64,000 nt of DNA from UBA6168 sp964423205 (GTDB lineage Bacteria; Bacteroidota; Bacteroidia; Chitinophagales; Saprospiraceae). The position numbers were made by a program, and so were the translations under genes. This document shows, piece after piece, positions 17,407 through 25,249 of this stretch. Location of the stretch: the NCBI GenBank assembly GCA_964423205.1, contig CAYRDX010000018.1:5530-69529 (forward strand), given 5' to 3'. How positions within the stretch are numbered: the stretch's first letter is position 1; every line of letters begins with the position of its first letter. The notes below the pieces were generated by a model that saw nothing but the letters and a program-made list of their open reading frames with translations, did no database searches and was not told the DNA's origin.

Positions 17407-17434
17407 CAAAAGTACATCAAATCTTTCTCCTCAA
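17407..17434 (-). promoter_or_regulatory. Promoter of BatA-like gene
   Basis: On the minus strand TTG (17434-17432), a 17-base spacer and TACTTTTG (17414-17407), 29 bases before the ATG. The -33 part lies within the 3' end of the upstream gene. Confidence 0.5.
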
Positions 17435-18334
17435 GATGTCGTGCAAGGCAGGTAACAATTCCGGGAAATGAAACACAAATCCAGATTTCTCGATTTTTTT
17501 ACTGGCCACCTTGGTACTGTCGAGTACAACATCTGCCATTTCCCCCATGGCTGCCCTAAGTGCAAATGTTGGGATTGGAAATACATAAGCCAGAGCATGC
17601 ATTGCATTTTTTAAGGTTTCAACGAATTCCTTATTTCTTACCGGATTTGGAGAAACCGCGTTATAAGCGCCATTGATTTTTTCCTCCTCAATAGCCATGA
17701 CAAATAAACGGCACAGGTCATCGATATGAATCCATGAAAACCACTGTTGGCCATTGCCGAAATAAGGAGATGCTAAAAGTTTTAAAGGCAGCATTAATTT
17801 GTTCAAAGCTCCACCCCTGCTACTCAGCACTATTCCAATCCTGAAAGCAACAGTCCGGACTCCATTAGCCGCTACCTCATCGATAGCGTTTTCCCAGGCT
17901 ACCACAGATTCAGGTAGAAAGCCGTGCTGACCTGATTGGGAATCCTCATCAAGTAACTCCTCGCCTCTGTTCCCGTAAAAGCCTATGGCCGATGCAGAGA
18001 TATACGCCTTCAGGTGTGGAATCGAATTGTCGGCTATGTACTTTGAAATTAGCAGTGCACTGTTCACCCTGCTCGAAATGATTCTTTTTTTCCTCGACCT
18101 CGACCAGTTTTTGTCGGCAATTCGGGCGCCGGCCAGATTGATGATGTAGTTACAATCCTGAAAAGCCTGCATGTCAAGGGTACCTTTTTCAGAGTTCCAT
18201 GAATAGACCTGAAAAGGAGAGTTGGGGTCGGGATTCCGGCTGAGATGAGCCACTTTGTAGCCTTTTTCCTGCAAAATGTGGCTGAGACGTGTTCCTATAA
18301 GTCCAGTTCCGCCGGCGATCAAAACTGTTGGCAT
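17417..18334 (-). CDS. TIGR01777 family NAD(P)-binding epimerase-like protein
   Basis: A 305-residue extended-SDR protein of the TIGR01777 (YfcH/SDR39U1) family. It starts with the dinucleotide motif IAGGTGLIGTRL (residues 6-17) and contains NYIINLAGARIADKNWS, SASAIGFYGNRGEE (with the Tyr of the active site region) and the family-specific C-terminal domain with FALRAAMGEMADVVLDSTK. The physiological substrate of the family is unknown. It lies upstream of the BatA-like gene on the same strand; a promoter between them suggests separate control. Confidence 0.9.
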   Translation of the reverse strand: MPTVLIAGGTGLIGTRLSHILQEKGYKVAHLSRNPDPNSPFQVYSWNSEKGTLDMQAFQDCNYIINLAGARIADKNWSRSRKKRIISSRVNSALLISKYIADNSIPHLKAYISASAIGFYGNRGEELLDEDSQSGQHGFLPESVVAWENAIDEVAANGVRTVAFRIGIVLSSRGGALNKLMLPLKLLASPYFGNGQQWFSWIHIDDLCRLFVMAIEEEKINGAYNAVSPNPVRNKEFVETLKNAMHALAYVFPIPTFALRAAMGEMADVVLDSTKVASKKIEKSGFVFHFPELLPALHDILRRKI

Positions 18335-18518
18335 CTGATAATGAGTATTAGATTATTGAATTTGTGAAGTTAACTCAGATGGATAATAATTTATAAGCCG
18401 AAAGGTTTATACAGATTAAAAAATAAGCTAAAGCAATTCCGTGTTCAGGCCTTACATTTACTTCAAACTTTTAAATTCGGGCTCTGCTTTTTTTTAACCA
18501 GCTAATATTGTTTCAACC

Positions 18519-20270
18519 ATGCGCAAAATCCTAGTACTCCTTTTCGTAACACTTTGTTCTGTTTTGTTTTATACCGGCTGTAAGCCGGAACCAACCTGGA
18601 AAAATAAAGACAATACAGTCAGGGTCCGGCTACCCTCCGATGTAAAATCACTTAATCCATTCCTGTATCGGACCGCTTATGAAGCCACTTCTTTGAACCT
18701 CGTGTTTCAGTATTTGATGGATTTTGACCCGGCAACACTCCAGTTGTCGCCTCAATTGGTCACTGCTGCCCCGGTGGTTGCCGACATAACAGAAGGTGAG
18801 TATGCAGGTGGTCAGACTTTTACTTTTGAAATTCATGATGAAGCCGTGTGGGATGATGGCGAAGCTGTGGATGCGTTTGATGTACTGTTTTCGCTAAAAG
18901 TACTTTTCAATCCGAAACTGCCAACTCAGCGGCTTGCCGCTTACCTCGATTTTATCCGCGATGTAGTTATCGAACCAAATAATCCGAAGAAATTCACCGT
19001 TTTCACCAACCGGAAATATTTTCTGGCAGAGACTGCGGTAAGTAACATAACGGTAATCCCGGAGCATATTTATGATGCCGACGGGCTGATGAAGACTTTC
19101 GCACTGAAAGACCTCACTAATCCAACAAAGGTCGGCGAATTGGTTAATGAGCCTTACCTCCAGCAATACGCTGATTTGTTTATGTCCCCTGAATTCAGCC
19201 GCGATGTGGTTTCAGGCTCTGGCCCTTACCAGCTAAGCGAATGGGTGGACGGACAGAGGATTGTATTGTCAAAAAAGAAAAATTGGTGGGGCGAGAAACT
19301 GGCTAAAAAATTTCCGATGCTGGCGGCTTATCCCGACACCATTACCATCTTGCCCATTCCTGACCAGACAGCCGCCATAACGGCCCTAAAGGATGAAAGC
19401 ATTGATGTGGGTCTGGAACTCGATCCTGCCCAGTTTAAGGAGTTGCAAAGCAACCAGTTCGTCAATGAAATTTACAACCTCAGCACTCCCCCTCGTTACG
19501 TATTCTTTTACGTAGCCATGAACAATAAAAACCCCAAGCTTTCTGATAAACGCGTACGCAGGGCTTTGGCTCATTTACTGGACATGGACGCCATTATCCG
19601 CGACCTCTATGATGGTTTTGGAGAACGGGTAGTTGGTCCGTTCCTCCCCGACAAACCCTATTACCACAAAGGGTTGAAGCTGATTCAAATGAACCTCGAT
19701 TCTTCAAGGGCATTACTTGCCGCCGCCGGTTGGACCGACAGCAATGGAAATGGTACGGTTGACAAATTGATTGACGGACAATTAGTGGAAATGAAACTGC
19801 AATACCTCCAAACGCCCGGTTCAGCTTTTCAGGACAACTTCACTGAGGTATTTAAGGTCAATGCAGCCAAAACAGGTATAGAACTTGAAAAAGTTCAGGT
19901 GGAAGCCAATGTACTCGGTGAGCGCCTCCGAAACCGCGATTATGAAGTGGCCAACAGGGGAGCTGGCTCAGGACCGTGGCTCGATGATCCAAAACAGCTT
20001 TTCCATACCGACAGCGACAATCCCGGCGGCACCAACTATGCCCGCTTTGGTAATACAGAGTCTGATGCTCTCATTGACGGCATCCGGGATGCCAAAGATG
20101 AAAAGACCCGCAATGAGTTATATCTGAAATTCCAGGAAATCGTGTATGACGAGCAGCCGCTCATTTTCCAGTTTGCACCGCTGGACAAACTGGCCGTGCA
20201 CAAACGTTTTGAAGCGACCATCACGCGGAAAACCCCGGGTGTTTCCTTACAGATGTTGAAGTTGAAGTAA
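18519..20270 (+). CDS. Peptide ABC transporter substrate-binding lipoprotein (SBP family 5)
   Basis: A 583-residue lipoprotein. The signal peptide ends with the lipobox YTGC (Cys21). The rest is an SBP_bac_5 (OppA/DppA) domain, with RLPSDVKSLNPFLYRTAYEA at the front, GSGPYQLSEWVDGQRIVL in the middle and the C-terminal segments ERLRNRDYEVANRGAG and YDEQPLIFQFAP. It captures peptides or similar solutes in the periplasm and hands them to the two permeases that follow (34 bp and 0 bp spacing). No ATP-binding subunit is encoded nearby, so ATPases must come from elsewhere. Confidence 0.92.
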   Translation: MRKILVLLFVTLCSVLFYTGCKPEPTWKNKDNTVRVRLPSDVKSLNPFLYRTAYEATSLNLVFQYLMDFDPATLQLSPQLVTAAPVVADITEGEYAGGQTFTFEIHDEAVWDDGEAVDAFDVLFSLKVLFNPKLPTQRLAAYLDFIRDVVIEPNNPKKFTVFTNRKYFLAETAVSNITVIPEHIYDADGLMKTFALKDLTNPTKVGELVNEPYLQQYADLFMSPEFSRDVVSGSGPYQLSEWVDGQRIVLSKKKNWWGEKLAKKFPMLAAYPDTITILPIPDQTAAITALKDESIDVGLELDPAQFKELQSNQFVNEIYNLSTPPRYVFFYVAMNNKNPKLSDKRVRRALAHLLDMDAIIRDLYDGFGERVVGPFLPDKPYYHKGLKLIQMNLDSSRALLAAAGWTDSNGNGTVDKLIDGQLVEMKLQYLQTPGSAFQDNFTEVFKVNAAKTGIELEKVQVEANVLGERLRNRDYEVANRGAGSGPWLDDPKQLFHTDSDNPGGTNYARFGNTESDALIDGIRDAKDEKTRNELYLKFQEIVYDEQPLIFQFAPLDKLAVHKRFEATITRKTPGVSLQMLKLK

Positions 20271-20304
20271 ACTGCCTTCAGCCTAAATGAGATGACAAAG
20301 GGTC

Positions 20305-21729
20305 ATGTTGCAATACATCATCAAACGCATACTGCTTTTTATTCCAACCCTGCTGGTTGTCAGTTTGCTGGCCTTCGGGCTGAGCAAACTGGCACCTGGC
20401 GATCCGGTAATGCAATACTTGGTTGTTGACCCCTTAGGCACCATTTCTACTCCCTCCGATTTACTGTCTGCCGAAAGAGCTTATCAGCAGGCTTCCAGCA
20501 CACTGAACCTCGACAAACCGGCATTTTATTTCAGTTTGATTCCAAAGGCGTTTCCTGACACCCTGCACAAAATAGCCATAAAACCACGTCGCGAAACCCT
20601 TAAAAAGCTCACTGCACAATATGGCAATTGGAGCGCTGTAGAACTTTATTACCGGAAAATCAGGGACCTCGAAGTGAAATACCTGGAGTTGCCTTCTACT
20701 ATAAGACGGGCAACTCCGGCATTCAAGCAATCCATTCGCGACCTGTACATCAGTCATCGCGAGCAAGCCATTCTTGCCCGCCTTTCCGAAATGGAAACAG
20801 ACCTGAACAGGGATTCCACTCTGAAAAAGGGACTTGGCACAAACTTCACCGGTTTAAGAGACAGTTATAATAACCTACTGAGTAACGCTTCTCCCCAACT
20901 GATGACCGTTCCCTCATTTCGATGGCATGGATTAAATAACCAATACCATCAATGGATCGGTTCTTTCGCCAGGGGTGATTTTGGGGTGTCTGTTTACGAG
21001 CGACTTCCGGTTGCCAGAAAGATAAAGCCTGCTTTGTTCTGGACCCTCGTCATCAACCTGAGCGCCATTTTTTTGGCATTTGCAATAGCTATCCCCATTG
21101 GGGTAAAGGCAGCAACTAATCGCGGCAAGCGATTCGACAAGATTTCAACTTTCGGTCTGTTTTCGCTTTACTCCTTGCCTTCATTTTGGGTCGGAACCAT
21201 GTTGTTGATTTTTTTCACCACCCGGGAGTATGGTATGAAAATATTTGCCGGAATCGGATTAGGCAATATTCCTTCCGAGGCAGCATGGTATTCTAAAATC
21301 TGGCTGGCGGCCCCACACCTCATACTGCCGGTTCTTTGCATTACTTACCCAGCCTTGGCCTTTATATCCCGGCAAATGCGGGGTAGTATGACCAAAGAAT
21401 TGGCGAAGGAATATGTCAGAACAGCCAAAGCAAAAGGCCTATCAGAGAAGGATGTTATCTGGAAACATGCTTTTCGCAATGCCTTGTTCCCCATCATCAC
21501 ACTGATAGGCTCTGTTTTTCCGGCGGCCATTGCCGGCTCCGTTGCGATTGAATACATCTTCAACATTCCTGGAATGGGCTGGCTCACTCTGCAGGCCATT
21601 TTTCAGAAAGATTGGCCAATCGTGTTTACTGTGTTGATGCTGGGTGCCTTGCTTACGATTATAGGAATGTTGGTAGCTGATATTCTCTATGCTGTCGCAG
21701 ACCCACGGGTAAAGTATGGAAGAAAATAA
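20305..21729 (+). CDS. Dipeptide/oligopeptide ABC transporter permease (DppB/OppB-like)
   Basis: A 474-residue permease, longer than E. coli DppB (339). Membrane segment 1 (residues about 9-27) carries the usual ILLFIPTLLVVSLLAFGLSK. An extra soluble insert of roughly 130 residues, rich in charged helices, precedes GDFGVSVYERLPVARKIKPA and segment 2. The EAA loop is present (EYVRTAKAKGLSEKDVIWKH), followed by FRNALFPIITLIGSVFP. The insert should face the periplasm. The gene ends directly against the next permease. Confidence 0.92.
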   Translation: MLQYIIKRILLFIPTLLVVSLLAFGLSKLAPGDPVMQYLVVDPLGTISTPSDLLSAERAYQQASSTLNLDKPAFYFSLIPKAFPDTLHKIAIKPRRETLKKLTAQYGNWSAVELYYRKIRDLEVKYLELPSTIRRATPAFKQSIRDLYISHREQAILARLSEMETDLNRDSTLKKGLGTNFTGLRDSYNNLLSNASPQLMTVPSFRWHGLNNQYHQWIGSFARGDFGVSVYERLPVARKIKPALFWTLVINLSAIFLAFAIAIPIGVKAATNRGKRFDKISTFGLFSLYSLPSFWVGTMLLIFFTTREYGMKIFAGIGLGNIPSEAAWYSKIWLAAPHLILPVLCITYPALAFISRQMRGSMTKELAKEYVRTAKAKGLSEKDVIWKHAFRNALFPIITLIGSVFPAAIAGSVAIEYIFNIPGMGWLTLQAIFQKDWPIVFTVLMLGALLTIIGMLVADILYAVADPRVKYGRK

Positions 21730-23046
21730 TTGAACAATTTATCATTGAATACAGAATCCGGACATAGCAACCTTGCTGAGAAGTTTACCCAAACAAAGGG
21801 AAAACCGGAAAAAGTATGGAACCAAAGGTTTCGCAAAAACCGGGCGGCTTTCTGGTCCTTTCAGATTCTGTATGTGTTGGTATTTGTGGCCATCTTCGGC
21901 GATTTCATTGCCAATGAAAAACCACTGTATTGCAGGATTGATGGAAAATCCATGTTTCCTGTATTGAAGCAATATGCAGTGGACCTGGGTATGAGCACTT
22001 GGGAAGCCCGCTTTGTGCAGATGGAATGGAAAGACCACAATTATCAATCAGTCATCTACCCTCCCATTCCTTATTCTGCCACCACTATTGACCTGCCTAA
22101 CGGCAATTATAAAAGTCCTTTTGCCGCGCAAAAAGTGGAGTCATGGCGTTGGCGGCATTGGTTGGGCACTGACAGGTTGGGCCATGATGTGTTGGCAGGA
22201 TTAATTTCAGGGACCCGGGTTGCACTACTGGTTGGACTGATAGCAATGGCGGTAGCTTCTGTGATTGGAATTTTCCTCGGTTCATTGGGTGGCTATTTTG
22301 GAGACAGTGGATTTCGCATAAGCCATCTTAAATTATGGATACTTCTGTTATCGTTGCCCTTTGCATGGTTCTTTGCGATTAGTGCGAGGAGTTATGAATT
22401 ATCGGAAGCTAATTCCGGCATGGAACATTCTAAAAGTGCTGTGATCTTTATTTCAGTAATAATTACAGCGTATTTATTGGCAATCGTAATTATAAAAATC
22501 GCGTCTCGCTTCAAACCCAACTTTCTTCTCAAAAAATTGACCTTTCCGCTCGACCTCCTCGTCATGCGAACCATTGAAATCTTCAATTCCATCCCCGGCC
22601 TTTTGTTATTGCTGGCTTTTGTGGCTGTGCTGGAAAAAAGCTCTGTTTTTTATGTTATGCTCATCATTGGCCTCATCCGGTGGACCGGAATAGCGAGGTT
22701 CATGCGGGCGGAAATGCTCAGAATACGCAACCTCGAATACATAGAATCAGCTCGAGCCATGGGATTCAGCCCATCCAGAATTCTGTTTCGGCACGCCTTG
22801 CCGAATGCCCTTGGCCCGGTGCTTATCACCATTGCCTTTGGCATGGCATCCGCTATACTGCTGGAAAGCACCTTATCATTTCTTGGAATTGGCGTTGCAG
22901 ATGAAACAGTTACGTGGGGAAAACTACTTTCAGAAGCCCGGCGTTACCCCAGCGCCTGGTGGCTGGCCATTTTTCCGGGAGCAGCTATCTTTATTGCGGT
23001 TACTGTCTTTAATATGATCGGTGAAGGTTTAGAAGAAAAAAAATAG
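21730..23046 (+). CDS. Dipeptide/oligopeptide ABC transporter permease (DppC/OppC-like)
   Basis: A 438-residue permease. The predicted start is TTG at 21730, immediately after the TAA stop of the previous gene and in the same frame; no in-frame ATG exists before the essential first membrane segment (AAFWSFQILYVLVFVAIFGD). A second TTG five codons later is an alternative. Family motifs include HWLGTDRLGHDVLAGLISGT and the EAA loop EYIESARAMGFSPSRILFRH. An extra hydrophobic pair lies around residues 198-258. It pairs with the OppB-like protein to form the channel. Confidence 0.9.
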   Translation: MNNLSLNTESGHSNLAEKFTQTKGKPEKVWNQRFRKNRAAFWSFQILYVLVFVAIFGDFIANEKPLYCRIDGKSMFPVLKQYAVDLGMSTWEARFVQMEWKDHNYQSVIYPPIPYSATTIDLPNGNYKSPFAAQKVESWRWRHWLGTDRLGHDVLAGLISGTRVALLVGLIAMAVASVIGIFLGSLGGYFGDSGFRISHLKLWILLLSLPFAWFFAISARSYELSEANSGMEHSKSAVIFISVIITAYLLAIVIIKIASRFKPNFLLKKLTFPLDLLVMRTIEIFNSIPGLLLLLAFVAVLEKSSVFYVMLIIGLIRWTGIARFMRAEMLRIRNLEYIESARAMGFSPSRILFRHALPNALGPVLITIAFGMASAILLESTLSFLGIGVADETVTWGKLLSEARRYPSAWWLAIFPGAAIFIAVTVFNMIGEGLEEKK

Positions 23047-23056
23047 CTCTCTTCCT

Positions 23057-23098
23057 CCGATAGCTATCGGGCCAAACTTCCTCCGATAGCTATCGGAG
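23057..23098. repeat. Two copies of the CCGATAGCTATCGG palindrome
   Basis: CCGATAGCTATCGG at 23057-23070 and CTCCGATAGCTATCGGAG at 23081-23098, separated by GCCAAACTTC. They sit between the stops of the OppC-like gene and the convergent lipoprotein gene, where they could form hairpins in both transcripts. Same palindrome as at 15.0-15.5 kb. Confidence 0.85.
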
Positions 23099-23103
23099 CC
23101 AAA

Positions 23104-23325
23104 CTAGTTCACTTTCGTCTTCTTCTTCATGTCCTTTGGAAAAAGCCCGGAGCGAGTTTTAGATGTGGGATATTGGCCTTTTTTGTTGGGCTTGACGTGA
23201 ACTCCTTCATTGATGGGACAGCCAGTCCCGCGATTGCACGAAAAGCTCAAAATCGAAACCATGAAAAGCAGGAATACCAGCTTCAGAAACTGGTTGATTT
23301 TTTTCGATATGAGCGCCGTTTTCAT
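23104..23325 (-). CDS. Small lipoprotein, unknown function
   Basis: 73 residues from the ATG at 23325 (MKTALISKKINQFLKLV), giving a signal peptide with a basic n-region, a hydrophobic core and a lipobox (SFSC, Cys about 30). The short mature part is basic and Gly/Pro-rich (GTGCPINEGVHVKPNKKGQY). The frame is open 38 codons further upstream, but that adds an unrelated hydrophobic stretch. I recognise no family. Convergent with the OppC-like gene and divergent from hup. Confidence 0.6.
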   Translation of the reverse strand: MKTALISKKINQFLKLVFLLFMVSILSFSCNRGTGCPINEGVHVKPNKKGQYPTSKTRSGLFPKDMKKKTKVN

Positions 23326-23429
23326 GCCTTTCCTTTCAATCTGCATAGTAAAATTAGTTTTAATGCATCCTATAAACGCCAAAATCGCTGAAATCCGCAT
23401 AAAATAAGGGATTTTTATGATAAAAACTC

Positions 23430-23458
23430 TTGAATACAAATAAGCTTATATAAATTTG
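23430..23458 (+). promoter_or_regulatory. Promoter of the HU gene
   Basis: TTG at 23430-23432, an 18-base spacer, TAAATTTG at 23451-23458 (TAnnTTTG). The HU ATG is 42 bases further. Confidence 0.6.
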
Positions 23459-23500
23459 TGCCTCTTACATTCTAATTTTTATTCATTAAAAACTGCAAAA

Positions 23501-23773
23501 ATGAACAAAGGAGATCTTATTAACAAAGTTGCAGAAAGCACTGGCCTCACCAAAACTCAGTCAACCTCTGCTGTTAATGCTGTATTGGATGCTGTTTCTG
23601 GTAGCCTTACCAAAGGTGATAAAGTAACTCTTATCGGTTTCGGAACTTTCTCAGTTGCCAGAAGAGAAGCCCGTACTGGCCGCAACCCACAAACAGGTAA
23701 AGCCATCAAGATAGCTGCTAAGAGCTCTGTGAAGTTTAAAGCAGGTAAGGAGCTTACCGATTCTGTGAACTAA
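23501..23773 (+). CDS. hup: HU-family DNA-binding protein
   Basis: 90 residues, the standard length for HU. It bends and compacts DNA as a dimer. Features are MNKGDLINKVAESTGLTKTQ at the start, the beta-arm region (RTGRNPQTGKAIKIAAKSSV) with the RNP arm tip, and FKAGKEL near the end. The ATG at 23501 is chosen over an upstream in-frame start 15 codons earlier because it matches the family N-terminus. A clear promoter precedes it and a strong terminator follows, so it is monocistronic and probably highly expressed. Confidence 0.96.
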   Translation: MNKGDLINKVAESTGLTKTQSTSAVNAVLDAVSGSLTKGDKVTLIGFGTFSVARREARTGRNPQTGKAIKIAAKSSVKFKAGKELTDSVN

Positions 23774-23801
23774 ACAGAAACCAAAGATTTAAACTCTGTC
23801 G

Positions 23802-23840
23802 GGGGCAATCTGAATTTATCAGGTTGCCCCTGTCATTTTT
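23802..23840 (+). terminator. Rho-independent terminator of hup
   Basis: 12-base stem GGGGCAATCTGA / TCAGGTTGCCCC (one G-U pair) with loop ATTTA, followed by TGTCATTTTTATT. Confidence 0.85.
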
Positions 23841-23857
23841 ATTCAACCGGAAAGCGC

Positions 23858-23865
23858 TACTTTTG
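23858..23865 (+). promoter_or_regulatory. Putative -7 box of PLP enzyme gene
   Basis: TACTTTTG (TAnnTTTG), 40 bases before the ATG at 23906. Confidence 0.45.
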
Positions 23866-23905
23866 GGGCCTTTATTTTTCAACGATACTTTGAAACATCT
23901 TTTTT

Positions 23906-25051
23906 ATGAAATTCAATACGAAAACAATACATGCGGGAGTGGAACCCGATCCGAGTACGGGGGCAGTTATGACTCCTATATATCAGACTTCCACCTATGC
24001 ACAGGAGGCGCCGGGTGTTCATAAAGGTTATGAATACGCCAGAACACAAAACCCTACCAGAATAGCTCTGGAGAATAATCTGGCAGCATTGGAAAATGGC
24101 GCTGAAGGAATTTGCTTTGGCAGTGGAATGGCTGCAATGGATGCCATACTTAAATTGCTAAATGCCGGCGATGAAGTATTAGCAACCAACGACCTCTATG
24201 GTGGTTCATACCGCATCATTACCAAAATATATGAGCGCTTCGGGTTAATGGGTCAATTCATTCCCATGTACAATGCAGGTGATGTAGAAAGATTCATTTC
24301 CCCAAAGACTAAATTGTTATGGATTGAAACGCCGACTAATCCCATGCTGAACATCGTGGATATTGAGGCTATTTGCAAGATAGCTCGTAAGCATGGCATC
24401 CTGACTTGTGTTGACAATACCTTTGCTTCGCCCTACCTGCAAAATCCACTTGACCTTGGAGCAGATATGGTTGTGCATTCGGCAACAAAATATCTCGGCG
24501 GCCATTCTGATACTGTCCTGGGAGCTGTGGTTGTAAAGGAAGCGGAAGTAGGTCATCGCCTGCATTTCATACAAAATGCTTCCGGTGCGGTTCCCGGTCC
24601 AATGGATTGTTTCCTGGTATTACGCGGAATTAAAACTCTTCACCTCCGCGTGGAAAGGGCTTGCCAAAACGCAGAAAAAATTGCACGGCACCTTAAAGAC
24701 CATCCCAAAGTAAGCAAAGTGTTCTGGCCGGGATTCGAAAATCATCCGGGACATGAAGTGGCCAAGAGACAAATGAGAGGTTTTGGGGCAATGGTTTCTT
24801 TTGATTTGAAAAACGACAGCTTTGACGCCGCTGAAAAGGTGTTGAGTAATACTTCCATTTTTACACTTGCCGAATCACTGGGTGGGGTAGAATCACTCAT
24901 CGGTCATCCGGCATCCATGACTCATGCATCTATCCCAAAAGAAGACAGGCTTAGAGTTGGTCTGACCGACTCTTTAATCCGCCTGAGCATTGGAGTGGAA
25001 GATATCGAAGACCTGATTAAAGATTTGGATAACGCACTTGAAAAAGCATAA
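23906..25051 (+). CDS. Cystathionine gamma-synthase/gamma-lyase family PLP enzyme
   Basis: A 381-residue Cys/Met-metabolism PLP enzyme. Family signatures are KTIHAGVEPDPSTGAVMTPI at the N-terminus, YEYARTQNPTRIALE, FGSGMAAMDA, the substrate-site motif WIETPTNP, VVHSATKYLGGHSD with the PLP-forming Lys195, and the C-terminal SLGGVESLIGHPASMTH. It catalyses trans-sulfuration between cysteine and homocysteine via cystathionine. Sequence alone does not separate synthase (MetB) from gamma-lyase with certainty. Flanked by its own -7 box and a hairpin, so probably monocistronic. Confidence 0.92.
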   Translation: MKFNTKTIHAGVEPDPSTGAVMTPIYQTSTYAQEAPGVHKGYEYARTQNPTRIALENNLAALENGAEGICFGSGMAAMDAILKLLNAGDEVLATNDLYGGSYRIITKIYERFGLMGQFIPMYNAGDVERFISPKTKLLWIETPTNPMLNIVDIEAICKIARKHGILTCVDNTFASPYLQNPLDLGADMVVHSATKYLGGHSDTVLGAVVVKEAEVGHRLHFIQNASGAVPGPMDCFLVLRGIKTLHLRVERACQNAEKIARHLKDHPKVSKVFWPGFENHPGHEVAKRQMRGFGAMVSFDLKNDSFDAAEKVLSNTSIFTLAESLGGVESLIGHPASMTHASIPKEDRLRVGLTDSLIRLSIGVEDIEDLIKDLDNALEKA

Positions 25052-25065
25052 GATAGGTAAAGCCA

Positions 25066-25097
25066 GGATTACCGAAATTCATAAAATTTCGGTAATC
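25066..25097 (+). terminator. Hairpin after the PLP enzyme gene
   Basis: Perfect 14-base stem GGATTACCGAAATT / AATTTCGGTAATCC with a 4-base loop, 15 bases after the stop. The downstream T-run is poor, so it may be a terminator or an mRNA-stabilising stem. Confidence 0.6.
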
Positions 25098-25249
25098 CGT
25101 TCCGGCTATTGAGTTTATACCTTCAGTTCGATCATCGTCTTTGATTGGACAAACATTTCCTGCTTTTTTTTCCTAATGCACGTGCTTCGTTCTACCTTGG
25201 CAAGCGACAAAGCACTACCCTTTTATTAATACCCTTACTGATTAGTACA

